Source: Ciona savignyi (Eukaryota > Chordata > Ascidiacea > Phlebobranchia > Cionidae). From it: a DNA stretch of 64,000 bases. The notes below the pieces were generated by a model. That model did not search any database, was not told where the DNA came from, and was given only the letters and a program-made list of their open reading frames with translations. The stretch is taken from NCBI GenBank assembly GCA_000149265.1, contig CH000186.1, forward strand, positions 122,485 through 186,484, given 5' to 3'. Both the position numbers and the translations under genes were made by a program. Numbering within the stretch: the stretch's first letter is position 1; each line of letters begins with the position of its first letter. Shown in pieces: positions 32,495 through 44,801 of this stretch.

Positions 32495-32840
32495 CTCGTG
32501 TGGAATACTCAAACTAAAACTCCTGTCATTGTAGAATAAGAATGGAACTAAAAGTTGCTTATTTCGCCCAATTTATGTCATAGACATTAGTTTATTCGCT
32601 GTGGTGTGACCCTTCTATGCAATATGCGAGGTCATTTTGATATATCAGATTTTGTAATCAGAGAGCATATTTAAGTTAGCGATCCATTAGATTTTGAACT
32701 GCAGTTACAAGATACAGCATTTACGATTAAATTTCGTTAGATGTTATTTTACCAACGTTTTAATTGTATGTCAATTTCAATTTCATTAAATGTATTGTTT
32801 TCTTTGGGTGCTTTCAGTCCCCAAATATCGGATCACAAAT

Positions 32841-32975
32841 ATGAACCGAAAATGCTGGAACATTTCTGTCTTGCTTCTGCTCTCGGGTCTGTCGGGAATT
32901 TCCCTGGTGCAATGTACTTTGAGTTTGCAACTGCATACCAAATACATATTATATAAAACACTTTTAAAAAAATAA
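32841..32975 (+). CDS. Small open frame with a signal-peptide-like N-terminus (hypothetical)
   Basis: 44 codons beginning MNRKCWN, then a strongly hydrophobic ISVLLLLSGLSGISL and a VQC cleavage-like site, ending with a basic tail. GTGCTTTCAG just upstream could be a splice acceptor. I see no further exon before the P450 arm begins, so it may be a stray first exon of a lost gene or chance. Confidence 0.25.
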   Translation: MNRKCWNISVLLLLSGLSGISLVQCTLSLQLHTKYILYKTLLKK

Positions 32976-33576
32976 CACGATTAAAAAGTTTATTTCCTTT
33001 GGTATGAGTTGAAATGAGCCTGACCACTAGTTTCAGTGAGATTGCGTTTTAGGGGGTTTTTACAACCTTATTTAAAATTTAGAGTGAATTCCTGGAATTT
33101 TTAACTGATCAGACAACTCTCTCTTGCTGAAAATAGGCCCACCAAGCATACCTTCCGCGAGCGTGAAAGACTTAGGTTTGATATGGCGGAGTCTGACTGT
33201 AATGAGAAGGAGAAACGCATGATATATTTGTTTGGGTTGGCCAACGGAGACCTTCAGACCAGCACCGAACTTCGTTAATTATCGCACTTATGTCCGAAAA
33301 AGTCAAGGTTATTATTTGCATTCCTTAATTAAGAAGCGGTGTGCCGAAAACAACAGATTAGTATATCCTCTCATTGATAACTAACCTTTTTTATCCGTTT
33401 GAACTCTTACAGCTGCTGATCATTTTACGGCTCTGATCAACACTATACCCAATTAAATTTAAATTAAATTTGATAGTCAAAGAGATAATAATTTTGTTTT
33501 TATTGTAGCCCCCGTGGCCTACCAACTTAAAATTGATATATTTTACTGCGACAAAAATTTGTAATAAATCAACACC

Positions 33577-33690
33577 GATGGTACTGTCGTGTGGCTGAAC
33601 GGTTAACGCTTCCGATACATAAACCGAGTATTATAAAAAAAACGTCTTAGCTGCTGGCCTATCATGGGTTCCAAAAAAAGCATTACGATT
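33577..33690 (+). repeat. Short SINE present in both arms
   Basis: GTGTGGCTGAACGGTTAACG to ATCATGGGTTCC. Its partner lies at 63110-63205 on the minus strand, so insertion preceded the inverted duplication. Confidence 0.7.
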
Positions 33691-34239
33691 GAACAAAAAC
33701 GTTTAACTATCCAGTCGTGCAATAATACAGTGTCCAACCATGCTAACCTATAAGCATTAATTTTCACCCTAACTTGTAATATCTACTACCATTCCACGGA
33801 CAGGGTTAAACAATGAAACAGGCTGAAGTGTTACAACATCTTACGTCCCACACACGTAAAGCAAATGGCAAACCGACTGCAAAAAAATAAACTTAGTAGT
33901 AAAGGCTGCAGTGCACTCACAAGTTCATATTATCGGGAAAATCCGAGCGTTTTTGCATGAGACGGAAAATTATATATTATTTCAATATTTAATTTTAATT
34001 CAATGACACAACAAATAGGTTTAGTCATTTCCGGCAACAGTTCAATAGAGAATTTCTTATGGAAACTTTAATGACGTCACTTACTACCATATTCCCAAAA
34101 GACGTGGATTACAAGAGGAACTTTACGATAAATACGATTTAGGAGAAATGTAGACAGAGTGTTTTGCACAAAATTACTCACGCGGAAAGGACCAGGTTGC
34201 GAAACCCTGGGGCGCCGGGAAAAAGGCAATGTTTTGCCT

Positions 34240-34560
34240 GTATAAATAGCAGGTTTCTCTGGACTTACTATCTGTTGTGCGTCTTGTAAACAGATTGCTG
34301 CCAGTTAGATTTGCAGCTTGAAGACGGAAACTGCAAGGCATTGAAAAGTCGCAGTGAAATCTATCAATTAAAGACGGTAGGCTGGCTGCATGCACGATTT
34401 AAATGCATGAACCGCTCACTGTCTGTCACGACTAGACGTTATACGGAGTTTGATTAGTGTGTTCGTCAACCGAGTTGTTTATTAAAACTTCAGACGAATG
34501 TAGTTACTCGATGCGAGATAGTCAGAAATAGCGCGCTTAGTTCACCAAATTGCGCAATGT
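34240..34560 (+). promoter_or_regulatory. Conserved upstream region of P450 copy 1, probable promoter
   Basis: TATAAATAG at about 34241-34249, followed by TTGTAAACAGATTGCTGCCA (a forkhead-like TGTTTAC on the other strand) and GCACGATTTAAATGCATGAA. All recur upstream of copy 2 at 62580-62890 although the sequence between here and the ATG is poorly kept. A non-coding first exon with an intron before 35177 is likely, since the TATA box is over 900 bp from the ATG. Confidence 0.5.
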
Positions 34561-35176
34561 TTATCACGCAAGAACAAAAAAATGTTAATTGGACAATTTC
34601 TTCTAAGCGGATATTATTTATCTATTTTTAAAATGCGTTAGCCACGTGGCTGAAAAACTATTTTTAAGCAGAGAAAACCCAGCAACAATATGCCCTAATA
34701 AATTGTAGGCTAATATTTATAAAAAAATGACAAGAAAAGGAAGGGTAGTTTAATTTATAACGGCTACAGTCTAGCCGCCAGACAGTTTTGGCATTAATCT
34801 ACTTGATAAATGGCAAATCAAAATTTCGACAGTAATAAATTACTCGACTTGCAATCTGTAAAGCTGTTTTTATAAGTAGTTAGCAACGCTGCACTAAGAA
34901 GTTGACAGGAAATAATGTAAAGAATTTGAATGGGTTTTGAAACGAAGGATTACGCCAATACGTGAGATTAGAGAACAAAGCGGTTATACTGCTACATTAA
35001 GATATAAGAAAATATGTTTATCTGGTTTTAATTTCCCGGAATATAGAATAATATAGAAGTATATCCAATATAGAATAATATAAAAATATAGCTTTTTACA
35101 CGGGTTCAGCAAAAACCATTAATTTCTCGCTTGTTTACAGATATAGTAGAAACGTTCAGGATCTTAAAACAACACA

Positions 35177-38100
35177 ATGCTTTACGGCTGGTGGTCAATC
35201 CGCGGGTTTGTAATGCCAACACTGATAGCGGATATCGTGCTATTGTTTGTGCTTCAGCGGGTCGGTAAGGGATTGCTTCGGAACTGGAAAACCATCTCCG
35301 CTGGCAAAAGAATGTCAAGGATTGTCGGCTCTCCGCCCGCCCAATGGCTAGTCGGCCATGCTTACAATGTGAGAACATTTGTAGTTTTTATCACGATACA
35401 TTTCTTACCGAGTTTCGAGCCCGTGTTGCGTATATCGCTAAGCCCGTTTTGCACTTTTTACTATATTCGGTGGCGACAAAAAGAAAGATGCTGTAACCGT
35501 ATGTTGTACATCAGATTAAAACTTCATCTTAGGTAGTTTGGAACATATTATGTTTAGACTACGCTTATAAAGTTTTAGTGAGAAAAACCAGTTGATCAGA
35601 GTCACTATTTTAATTTTTAATTTTACTATAAAATTCGCACTGAAAACACAACAGTTAACCCACGCATTCAGTATGACGGATTGCAGGCCTACTTGTATGC
35701 GATAAAAATATTTTCTTGTATTCAAATGACGACATACGACTTTATAATAACTATGTTTTGTTTATCATAATACCGTGATACATGTGATTTCACGATGGCG
35801 AAGTTTGTGTTATATCTCATGTAAGAGATACATACTGTTTTAATAGTGGTCTGTGTGATTTCTGGTTTATATCTTGTCTGATCTTTTACAATTTCAATAA
35901 AGCTTGAGTTTACTGTAGTATGAGAACCGAAATTACAAATAATAAAAAAACAACTATTTAAACGCTCAAATGACGAATATTTTTCTGCGAAATTCGTCAT
36001 TCAAATCGCGATAATTTGAACCAAACCCTGTCTGTTACTGTAACGATGACGCAAAAATGTCATTACAGCAGTAAAATCTCGTTACAATGTCACCCATCAG
36101 GACAAAGGTAAAATGGCTTAGTAACAAGACTAGCATAATAACGAAGGTTCGTAAAATAGGCTCAGTATACTGTACTGTAAAAGTGGTATTGTAGCGAAAG
36201 TGACAAAAGTTGAAATTTGACTGAACTAAACATTCCTATTGTACAGTTGGCTCCGACGACCGAAGGACTGCTGAGCAACGTTAAAGCCGCGATGAAATTT
36301 CCCGGAATGATGGTTCTGTGGCTGGCTCATAAATGGATTGTGCAAGTATACCACCCAGACACAGTCGGGAAAATTTTATCAACGCAAGGTATGTTTGAGC
36401 TCTTCATACTACGGTGTATAAACCTAACGCAATTGTATTATGTCCGGAACTGGTCGCAAGGACCCTTAGCGGAAATCTCCTGAACCCAGTGGATTAATGG
36501 ATTGTCTAAAGTCTAAACCTAAAAGAAAATCTCAATCGTACACAAAACACCCGGTAACCTGACGATTGGCGCGAGTTGATCTGACGCTTACTCATGTAAG
36601 AAAGCGTTTTCCCAAAAGAAGAAAAATCCATCTTTTTATCTTTCAATGACTTGTCTGGTATATATCCGCTTAGGAAAGTACAAGTGACAATGTATAGTGA
36701 TATATATAATCATCGTACGAAGTACTTGATTATTATGGTGTATAATGACTAACAGTCAGGCCGTCGTACTGGTTATCCGATTTAGCCGAAACACCTAATG
36801 TATACTGTAGTTAGTTGTTCTTTTATGGGCTATATAGGTGTTTGTATTTCCAGTCATAAAACGTTTAGTGCGATAATTGCCATTGTCATGTACACTATAA
36901 CTGGAATTTATTTCATTTCGCGATGAAATCTAAGAATTTTGCTTTTATTAGCGTTTACTTCGTTTTTATTTTATATCATCGGACTAAAAAAAACAGTAAA
37001 AGTTAAAAGATATCGGAAAAATAGTTTACTCACGCTACGTTTTGACCAAGTCAGACATGGCTTTAATAAATTTGAACAAAAATAATTACTAGGTACATTT
37101 TTCCAATTACATGTTAGATTGCTACAGGCTAAACGTCTGATTTTTTTGCTTTTTCATTTTTCAACAAGTACAGCATTCTGTACAGCAAGACACATTTCGG
37201 CGATGACACATTCCCTTTATATTGTAAGAGTANNNNNNNNNNNNNNNNNNNNNNNNNNNNNNNNNNNNNNNNNNNNNNNNNNNNNNNNNNNNNNNNNNNN
37301 NNNNNNNNNNNNNNNNNNNNNNNNNNNNNNNNATAACAGAATTTTACTTACTTTTAGAAAATGGAAAGGGTGCAATTTTTGGCTTAAAAAGTAATCTGGG
37401 TAACAATTGCTATATATATATATATATATATATATTGTATGTAATAGGGTACAAGTTCATTAGATATTTATGAGTTTAAATTGACATATATCATAAATTT
37501 CCCTTTTTACGTTAATCGTCCAAAGTGCTATTTTATTGCCCTATTTTTACTGCAATTAACGGTTGACTTTTGACAGTAAACGAATTAATAAGGTCCAGTT
37601 ATTTTTTTATAAACTAGCAAGTCCAATTACACTCAAGAAAACAACATTTTTTGTGCATTTTAGCGACGAAAGATGACATGACGTACCAGTACCTGACGGG
37701 ATTCGTCGGTTATGGGCTTCTAACCAGTAATGGGGTACGTTGGCAACGCCAGAAAGCGCTTTTAATAACCGCATTTCATCAAGATTTACTGAAACAGTAA
37801 GTTAGCAGGACTTGTACACATTATCCAAACTTTAAAATTGTACGTCACAATAGGTATTCTCCCGTGTTCACTTCTGCTACTGATACGCTGATTGAAAAAT
37901 GGGGTAAAAAACAAAACCGTTCGGTTGAACTTTTCGAAGACATCAGCCTTCTTACGTTGGACTGCATTCTTATTTGCGCGATGTCCACTGATTTGGACTG
38001 TCAGCGGATAGGGTGAGTGAACACTAACAATTAAAGTTTCCTGTTTACACAATAATAAGCTACTGACTGGTTCGATAGTACTGGCTGCAAAACTGCTGCA

Positions 38101-41100
38101 ATTACAATGATTTACAAAATCGTAAACGCCGGATGATTAAAATTGGTATAATTACTTTGATTTATGATTAAATCGCGGTTGTACTAGTTCATCACTCTTT
38201 TGAAAATTAATCGCTTATTTAACAACAGTTATTAAAACGTAATAAGTGTACGTATGACGTAACAGCTGTGTAGCTAAAATTTTTTGGTGAACAACACCAT
38301 ATTTTCAGATAGAAAACATATTCTTACTCCTTAATACAGGTGTAACAGTCGATGTGTTTTTTGTTTTTCTTAAAATTAGTATAGCTAAAAACGCGAATAC
38401 TTCATCAAATTTAAGGCTTGCTCTTTGGTCTGATGGTTTATATAACCCAAATTTATATTAGAACTGAAACTTTCCGTTATAGGCATAACCTGTTTTTATA
38501 AAGAACTACTAAACTAATATTACATCTAAGAATAATATATATAGCAATATAAGATCTATTGGTTTTTATTCAACAACATATGCTATATGGCTTGAAAATT
38601 TATTAATCTCAACCCAAATATGCTTAATCATAAATTTGTACATTGCCCATGCTACAGAAATTATGCCCATAATTTACAAAAATTAACATGAATGGTATTT
38701 TATAACGGGGAGCCTGAAATATTTCGAAATTTTAGCCAACATGGTATAGATGTACATTTTAATATCTTGACTTATAGAAAGTGGATTTTTGTGATTAATC
38801 GTAGATTTCGAAACGGGAAAGGAATGGGCAATACCGAAATAAAGTACAGGTTTAGTTTGCGTGCACTAAGACGTGCATCTCTTTGACACGTATTTACGTT
38901 TTACCGGAAAATGGGCAACGCGTTTGATTTAGTAACAAACAAAGAAGCATATGTGCGGTGGTCCTGCTATCCGAAATAAAATGTATGCTACAGTTTTAAT
39001 GTGATATATTACAATTCTAATTTCTCTACAATAACTTGCAAATATAGATTTATGTTAATTACTGCAGAGTTAAGCTGTTGTTTTAAATTTGCGAGGTTAT
39101 TCTAGTTAAAATTACAGGGTTGGCAATTTCTAACTAAATTTTTATTTTAAATCTACCAAATCATAAACTAATTACAATCATTGAGCACTATGTAATGCCC
39201 TGCCGAATCTAGCAATAAATAGTTAGTAATAGTCATATGACACGACCAAATTATATACTTAATAAAAAAAGCTTATATTTAGTTTACAAAATTTCATGCT
39301 TTCCTCGTTATGTGCAAAATTAATTCCCTTTTTATTTCCTATTTTATAGATTAACAAAACAATGTATTATTTTTTTTTCTTTATTAACAGAAAGAAACAC
39401 CCTTATATCGAAGCTGTCCACCATCTATCCTATCTAGCGATCAAGCGGTTTTACAATCCTTGGGTGAGACACGACTTTGTGTACAACCTTACTGCCGACG
39501 GTCGCTTGTGGCACAAATCTCTTAAAGTGGTTCATGATCTGTCGGAGTCGGTAAGTTGAAACACTTCAAGCTTGCTCACTTATTATACATTATACATGGT
39601 TTCGTAGTACAACGGTCGCTTAGATGAATGATTACGCGACCTAGTACAACGGTCGCTTAGATGAATGATTACGCGATTCTTACAATACGGTATTAAAAAC
39701 TGTCAAATCACCGAAACTATTATTTGTTTGAAACTTACCCCGGTACACAATACACTACCTTCAGCATTTTAACTTAATGTGGCTGTTTTAATTGCGGTAA
39801 AGAATAAATTTTTTTATTAACATTTGTTTTTACTTGTCAACAATAACGACATTTATTAGCCATCACCTCATCCCCTTAGTCGAGTTACCGAAGCTTTTGC
39901 AGTTCATTGTCGACTTGGAATTAAATCACGTTTTAAGCATTTCGTTTAATTGCCCTGAATTAAGTTAATGTTTGTTTATAACCACAACCGCACAGTAAGT
40001 GACCGGGATAATTTTTTTACCAGTTTAAGGTTTGAAACCATGATGGGCGCGTCTCTATCGATCGTTTTTTTTTATAGAGTTGGTATATGTATCGGTCGCG
40101 TTAACCATTTGGTTACACGTACGGCCGTTCAAATGGCCAGGGTAAAACAGGGATCCAAAGTATCTCTATATACGACTTTATTTCTACTTATAAGCATAAT
40201 AAACTAAGGCGCGCATAAAAACATTGGTTAACGCAGGTAATAAAACAACAGTTAAAGTGAAAAAACGAAATAATACAGAACCGCTTACTAAAACGCAAAG
40301 TTTCTGCTCAATCGTCAAGAAAAAATAAAATAATAAATCAAAGTCGATGGAAATAATAAAACACATGACTGAGTTCGGAACCGATTAAAACAGGGGACAA
40401 AATAATTTAGAGGTTTACCACATTTTTAACAAGCACCCTCCTGTAGCCTTTACAATAATCCTCACACCCTTGTCCTAAACCCTATGCCACGAAAACGTGA
40501 CCAAGGCAGGTCGTACTCTTTGTTTTCAGTCAGCTGACGAAACTAACTTCAAGCAATAAAGTCACCCACCTTAAATATACACTTTTTCTCCCTTAACCAT
40601 GCGATAATAGAATATGTGTTATTCTGTCGATAATCCAACGGTTGAATGGTTTCGGTAATTTCCATCTTGTATTTCCATCGATCTATCTTGTTAATTACCT
40701 AACCTATTCCGCTCACGAGCACGGGCTAAATGTAGTTCCCAACAAATACAACTCCAACAACTTTACCATCCACAGGTGGTAAGTGCGCGAAGAAAGGTTG
40801 TGAAAATCGACGATAAGCCGCGACTTAGCAAAACTAAATATGTCGATTTTCTTGATATTCTTCTTCGGACTAAAGTAAGTTGCTCATTTCGTTATATATT
40901 AGGACCGACTAAAATTTTGATTTAATATATGTTGTGCGATCAATAGTCTTAATTAACTAATACTACAATAAACGTGTGTTTTGCATAATATAAGGTTTAA
41001 CGGGCACTTCACTTTATTTACCTGTTATACAGTGTGTATTTACTATAGCGTTTGTTATAGTGCTTTATTTTTTCCGTTTTTTTATTCTTCCTTTTGATCT

Positions 41101-44100
41101 AACTGTCGTATTATTCTTTAATGTAATAAAGAAGCAAAAAATAAACAAAACCGATTCGATTTTGCGATCGCATCTGGCATTTTTATATTTTTCCATTATT
41201 TTACCTATTTACGTGCTGTTTTAACGACTGTCGTTTTTGCCCGTCTTGAATATTAATAATGATGTATTGATTTGACATGAAACTAAAAAGCCACCAAGAG
41301 AAAATGATAGGAGGCATACTTACTATAATTGACCAATTTTCTCATTTGCAAAATTGAGCTATAAACCACGAAAGTCAATAGTATAATTTATTGAAGAGCG
41401 TAGATCGAGTAAATACTTTGATTTAACCCAAAACAGGACCAGAGTGGCGAAGGGCTCTCGGATAGGGAAATTAGAGAACAAGTTGACACGTTTCTCTTTG
41501 CTGGACACGACACTACGGCTAGTTGTGAGTAAATAAACCAGCAATAACCCTTCTTAAATCTTCTCATTTGTTGAAATCATTTGGTCCCGGTGTATAAAAA
41601 TATACTTAAAAACGTATTTGGTATTTCAATAATTGATCGTTTATATTTTACGCCAATTAACAATGCTGTGGCTTGCCTTTGTGGCATCGAAACCAGCCAT
41701 TGTATAAACAGTTGTGTATATGGGCAAGGCACTTTTGCCTGAGCCGCTGAAATAATGGCTGTGTAAAAACTGAAGAACTGTCTTATAAAAACTACATTAA
41801 AGTCTTCTGTTAGATGAAACAAACAATGTTAAAAACATGATTATCCCGTTTAAGCTAAAAATATGGTTAAAACATATGAATATCCCATGAAAGGTTAAAA
41901 ACATGGATAAAATGTCCTATGTAGTTTGAAATATGTCGATAAAACATTTCGATTATGGTGCTGTTTTCGAAACGACCCTATGTATTATGAACTCTTGATG
42001 TAAAATAACTGGCCTGTTGATTAAATACATTGTAGTGCTATTCGAGTTGGTGTTAAACTGTTGAGCAAATTGGATTTGTTTATAGGCATTGTATGGTTGC
42101 TGTACAACCTAGCACGGCACCCAGAATATCAAGAGAAATGCAGAGAAGAGATTCGAGAGATCATGGAAGACAGAAAGAATGTTCAATTGTAGGTCCACAA
42201 AAAATATATTTCCCTATTTTTTATATGATAGAATGGACAGTCGTTGCTTTCGTGTCCACAGTCGGGTTACCGAAGTTGTTACAATGTGTTTAAAAATGAA
42301 GGCGCAACCGTCTTTCTCAAGAACACAATCTACCATAGTCAGTTATAGGTTATAGGATAAAAAATCCATTTGTCTATGGTGCACCGACGATAAATACAGA
42401 GTTACCTTGCATTAACCGTGGTAACATTTTGTGGGATACATGGGATGTAACACATTACGAATGACGGGCTATCACTGGGTATGGATTGAGAAATTAGCCT
42501 GATAAAAATAACCTTGGTCCGGCAGTACTATGTTTCAATTTTGTCAGTCAGGTATTGGATAACTGTGTGGATATTTCCTGTCGAACACAAAAACGAGCGT
42601 TCTGTACATATTTTACAGTTTTGATGTAGCAGAGATGACTTACCTTACGATGTGTATGAAAGAGAGTATGCGATTGTATGCCCCCGTTCCTTTCATCGGG
42701 CGAAAGATTAAGAACAAGATAAACGTACACCGTCCGAATGGAGCGTCAGATGTAACATTGGATGCTGACGTCACAGTAATTCCACACTTATTCACGCTTC
42801 ATAGAAATCCGGAAATATGGGATGAGCCTGAGGTGAGTCAAATATGCCGTACGGTATGATGGCCGAATGGTTAACGCGAACGATACACATACCAAGTTAT
42901 ATACAAAAACGGTCCTCGTGACAAACCTATAGCATGTGTTCGAAACTTGACTGGGCTAAAAAAATTAAATATGCCAGATCGGTTATGTGGCAGAATGGTT
43001 ATGATATAGTACAGCATATTCGGGTTCATCGCTGCGAATGGGAAAATACATGGGGTATTACCAAATAGGCCATTATCAGATTACCTAGCGACCACTGTCG
43101 TGATCTTGTAATCAAAAATACTCCAATTTAATGTCATAAAAATATAGCTTCGTCTGATTTCCCTTTTCGAGACAATGACTGTTACCTAACGTTTATAGTA
43201 TCAATATGGACAACCAACTTTTGTTGTTCTGCTTTAAAAAGCCTGGTTCACACACACGTTTGTGCACCGGATCGATCATTAGATGTTGGAATGGGAGTCA
43301 GCTGTTGGTGTATTTTTCAGTGGTTGGCTCAATATATGGAAACATGCACCTATTCTCCCATCTTCCAGTAGTCTAAGGATCTATGGAGTTGTTCTATGTC
43401 CTAAATGCCCGGTGGCCTCGTTTTGGCCCATACCACATACTCCCTAGATAAATGAACCCTTTTTGATTTTTGGACGAGAACTACATTTTTAAATAACTTC
43501 GTACTAATACGACGTTATGTGCGTTGCATAACAAATGATCAATCACACTTTTTGTTTAGGTGTTTGATCCTGAGCGTTTCAACGTGAAAAATTCAGCCAA
43601 GATGCATCCATACGCCTTCGTTCCCTTTTCCGCCGGTCCAAGGTAAGTCAAATACCGATCATCCCTGTGTACAACAAATAGGAGGGATTTTTTTGTTTGG
43701 ACGAGGCAGGAAACTGTCCGGCCAGTTAGCTTTAGTGGTGGCGCATCAGATATGTAATCCAATAGGTGTCGGTAACGAATCCTGCCGATAGCTGGTGATT
43801 TGTTTCTTTAGGCAAGACAAGGACATGATATGAACTCATTGGTTTCATTGGATACTTTATACATTGCGTTGCAATAGTTAAAACAACCCGACTATGGGAA
43901 ATCATTTGACTACATACTTGAGTATTCCATCCGAACCTACTATCCGCAGGGTTTGCATGGGACAGAATTTCGCGATGATTGAGATGAAACTCATCGTCTC
44001 CAAACTTCTTCTCAACTTCGAGTTTTGGGTGGACGGGGAAACCCCCGAACCGAAAATGATCCCTAACATTGTCCTGCGCTCCGAGAACGGGGTACACGTC

Positions 44101-44133
44101 AAATTCAAGGACTTACAATCGAACAGTATCTGA
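35177..44133 (+). CDS. Cytochrome P450, CYP4 family, copy 1 (complete, 11 exons)
   Basis: Exons 35177-35368, 36247-36388, 37664-37796, 37854-38012, 39391-39550, 40776-40874, 41437-41524, 42086-42188, 42619-42832, 43560-43642 and 43950-44133 join with matching phases to 1557 nt, 518 residues, normal for CYP4. It has an N-terminal membrane anchor (about 10-35), the C-helix WQRQK, I-helix AGHDTT (317-322), ExxR KESMR (374-377), PERF (434-437) and haem loop FSAGPRVCMG with Cys460 as thiolate ligand. Expected role: ER-bound, NADPH-reductase-dependent hydroxylation of fatty acids or related lipids, by analogy with CYP4F/CYP4V. The residue before GHDTT is Ala, not the Glu that links haem covalently in many CYP4s. 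Intron 2 contains a 100-N gap. Lies in the left arm, convergent with copy 2. Confidence 0.93.
36470..36615 (+). repeat. Degenerate long SINE in P450 intron 2, shared by both arms
   Basis: CCTGAACCCAGTGGATTAAT to CTTACTCATG is a worn long SINE. Its partner at about 60655-60850 is in inverse orientation, so it predates the duplication. Confidence 0.6.
37233..37332. other. Assembly gap, 100 N (default size)
   Basis: Lies in intron 2 of P450 copy 1. The partner arm (about 60120-60165) reads straight through with roughly a dozen bases between the two flanks, so the real gap may be tiny. Confidence 0.95.
37411..37434. repeat. TA microsatellite
   Basis: Twelve TA units beside the assembly gap; not expanded in the partner arm. 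Confidence 0.9.
39605..39676. repeat. 37-bp tandem duplication in P450 intron 5
   Basis: TAGTACAACGGTCGCTTAG followed by ATGAATGATTACGCGA occurs twice in direct succession. The partner arm (about 58155-58200) has one copy, so it arose after the arms separated. Confidence 0.85.
40003..40130 (-). repeat. Short SINE in P450 intron 5, shared by both arms
   Basis: GTCGCGTTAACCATTTGG and AACCATGATGGGCGCGTC mark the short family; the partner is at 57750-57858. Confidence 0.75.
42852..42965 (+). repeat. Short SINE in P450 copy 1 intron 9, absent from copy 2
   Basis: The SINE (GATGGCCGAATGGTTAACGC to TTCGAAACTTG) is flanked by AAATATGCC on both sides. The partner intron has AAATATGCC once with no insert, directly after the exon 9 donor near 54400. 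It is therefore an insertion after the duplication, with its empty site preserved. Confidence 0.85.
43020..43115 (-). repeat. Worn long SINE fragment shared by both arms
   Basis: GCGAATGGGAAAATACATGG and CCATTATCAGATTACC match the long family; partner near 54280-54375. Confidence 0.5.
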
Positions 44134-44537
44134 CAGTCCCACGGCGTATTTAAAAACGTTTAGGAACCCAGCATATTCACACCGGGAATACTTCCTAAAC
44201 TGTCAACGCAAGACAATTCGTAATTTTACTGTGTGGAAGTTATCAAATCATTTATATAGATCTGCGATTTGACTTTAAGATGATCATAAACTCAAGTCCT
44301 GATTTTCCCAATTCTACAGGATCGGCCGCGTTTTATTCCTAGAACTGTGTAAGAAATGCGAACTTGCAGGTTTTATGTAGATTATGTTTAAGGGTATTTA
44401 CCTGTTAAATTGCCTTCCTACGATTTGCCACTTTTTGGTATTTACTTATTTTAGCCTCCTGGCGAACTCTTGCCTTTTTTTTTATTTATTCTCGTGGCAA
44501 ACTCTTGCGTGTAGCATATCGGGACCACAGTCTGGGA

Positions 44538-44801
44538 CAGAGGTCGGTAACCTGCGGATCTTTTATCTTTATAATAAGACTCTTAACAAAATCATTGCTA
44601 TGCTGTTTATATGTTAGCGAGCGCTTAATAAGTTTAATAACCAGGCATAAAGTTAAACAAACACATGAAAACTTGCGCCTATATCTCATTGTTTTTCTTT
44701 TATTGCGAAAATATTATAAGATTTGCGGCGCCCAGTGATGACTTATTTTGTGGAATTTCGGTTAAAATCGCTTTCTGAGTGCAAAAGGTTACCGACCCCT
44801 G
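44538..44801. mobile_element. hAT-like MITE, 264 bp
   Basis: Ends CAGAGGTCGGTAACC and GGTTACCGACCCCTG are inverted repeats. The flanking 8-mers GTCTGGGA and GTCTATAG agree at only part of their length, so any target duplication has decayed. One end of a related element (CAGTGGTCGGCAAC) is at about 52697 in the right arm. Confidence 0.7.

Larger units (their letters stand above)
31068..32539 (+). pseudogene. Dead beta-1,3-glucuronosyltransferase (B3GAT/GlcAT-like) copy, SINE-interrupted
   Basis: The frame opens MKMKAAQLCFLGIVLVGILI, a type II membrane anchor, then a stop at 31200-31202, then YGITSTYKRHVQIANL, matching the family's first catalytic block. After about 270 bp of unrelated sequence (an intron or insertion) it resumes HIPMFHWLLTEDAP and NNALRWIRE, and reaches the metal-binding DDDNT, where a TAA (31799-31801) replaces the usual Tyr. 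A shifted VWPVGL, the block MAGFAI, a further stop at 32276-32278 and the C-terminal VLVWNTQT complete the family order. SINEs interrupt it at about 31888-32152 and 32380-32494. Active relatives add glucuronic acid in Golgi proteoglycan or HNK-1 synthesis; this copy cannot. Confidence 0.82.

Noticed and set aside
34020-34154. Possible coding fragment in the P450 upstream region (two overlapping frames with protein-like composition)
   Set aside because: Neither frame matches a family I know, no splice sites support it, and the right arm does not preserve it.
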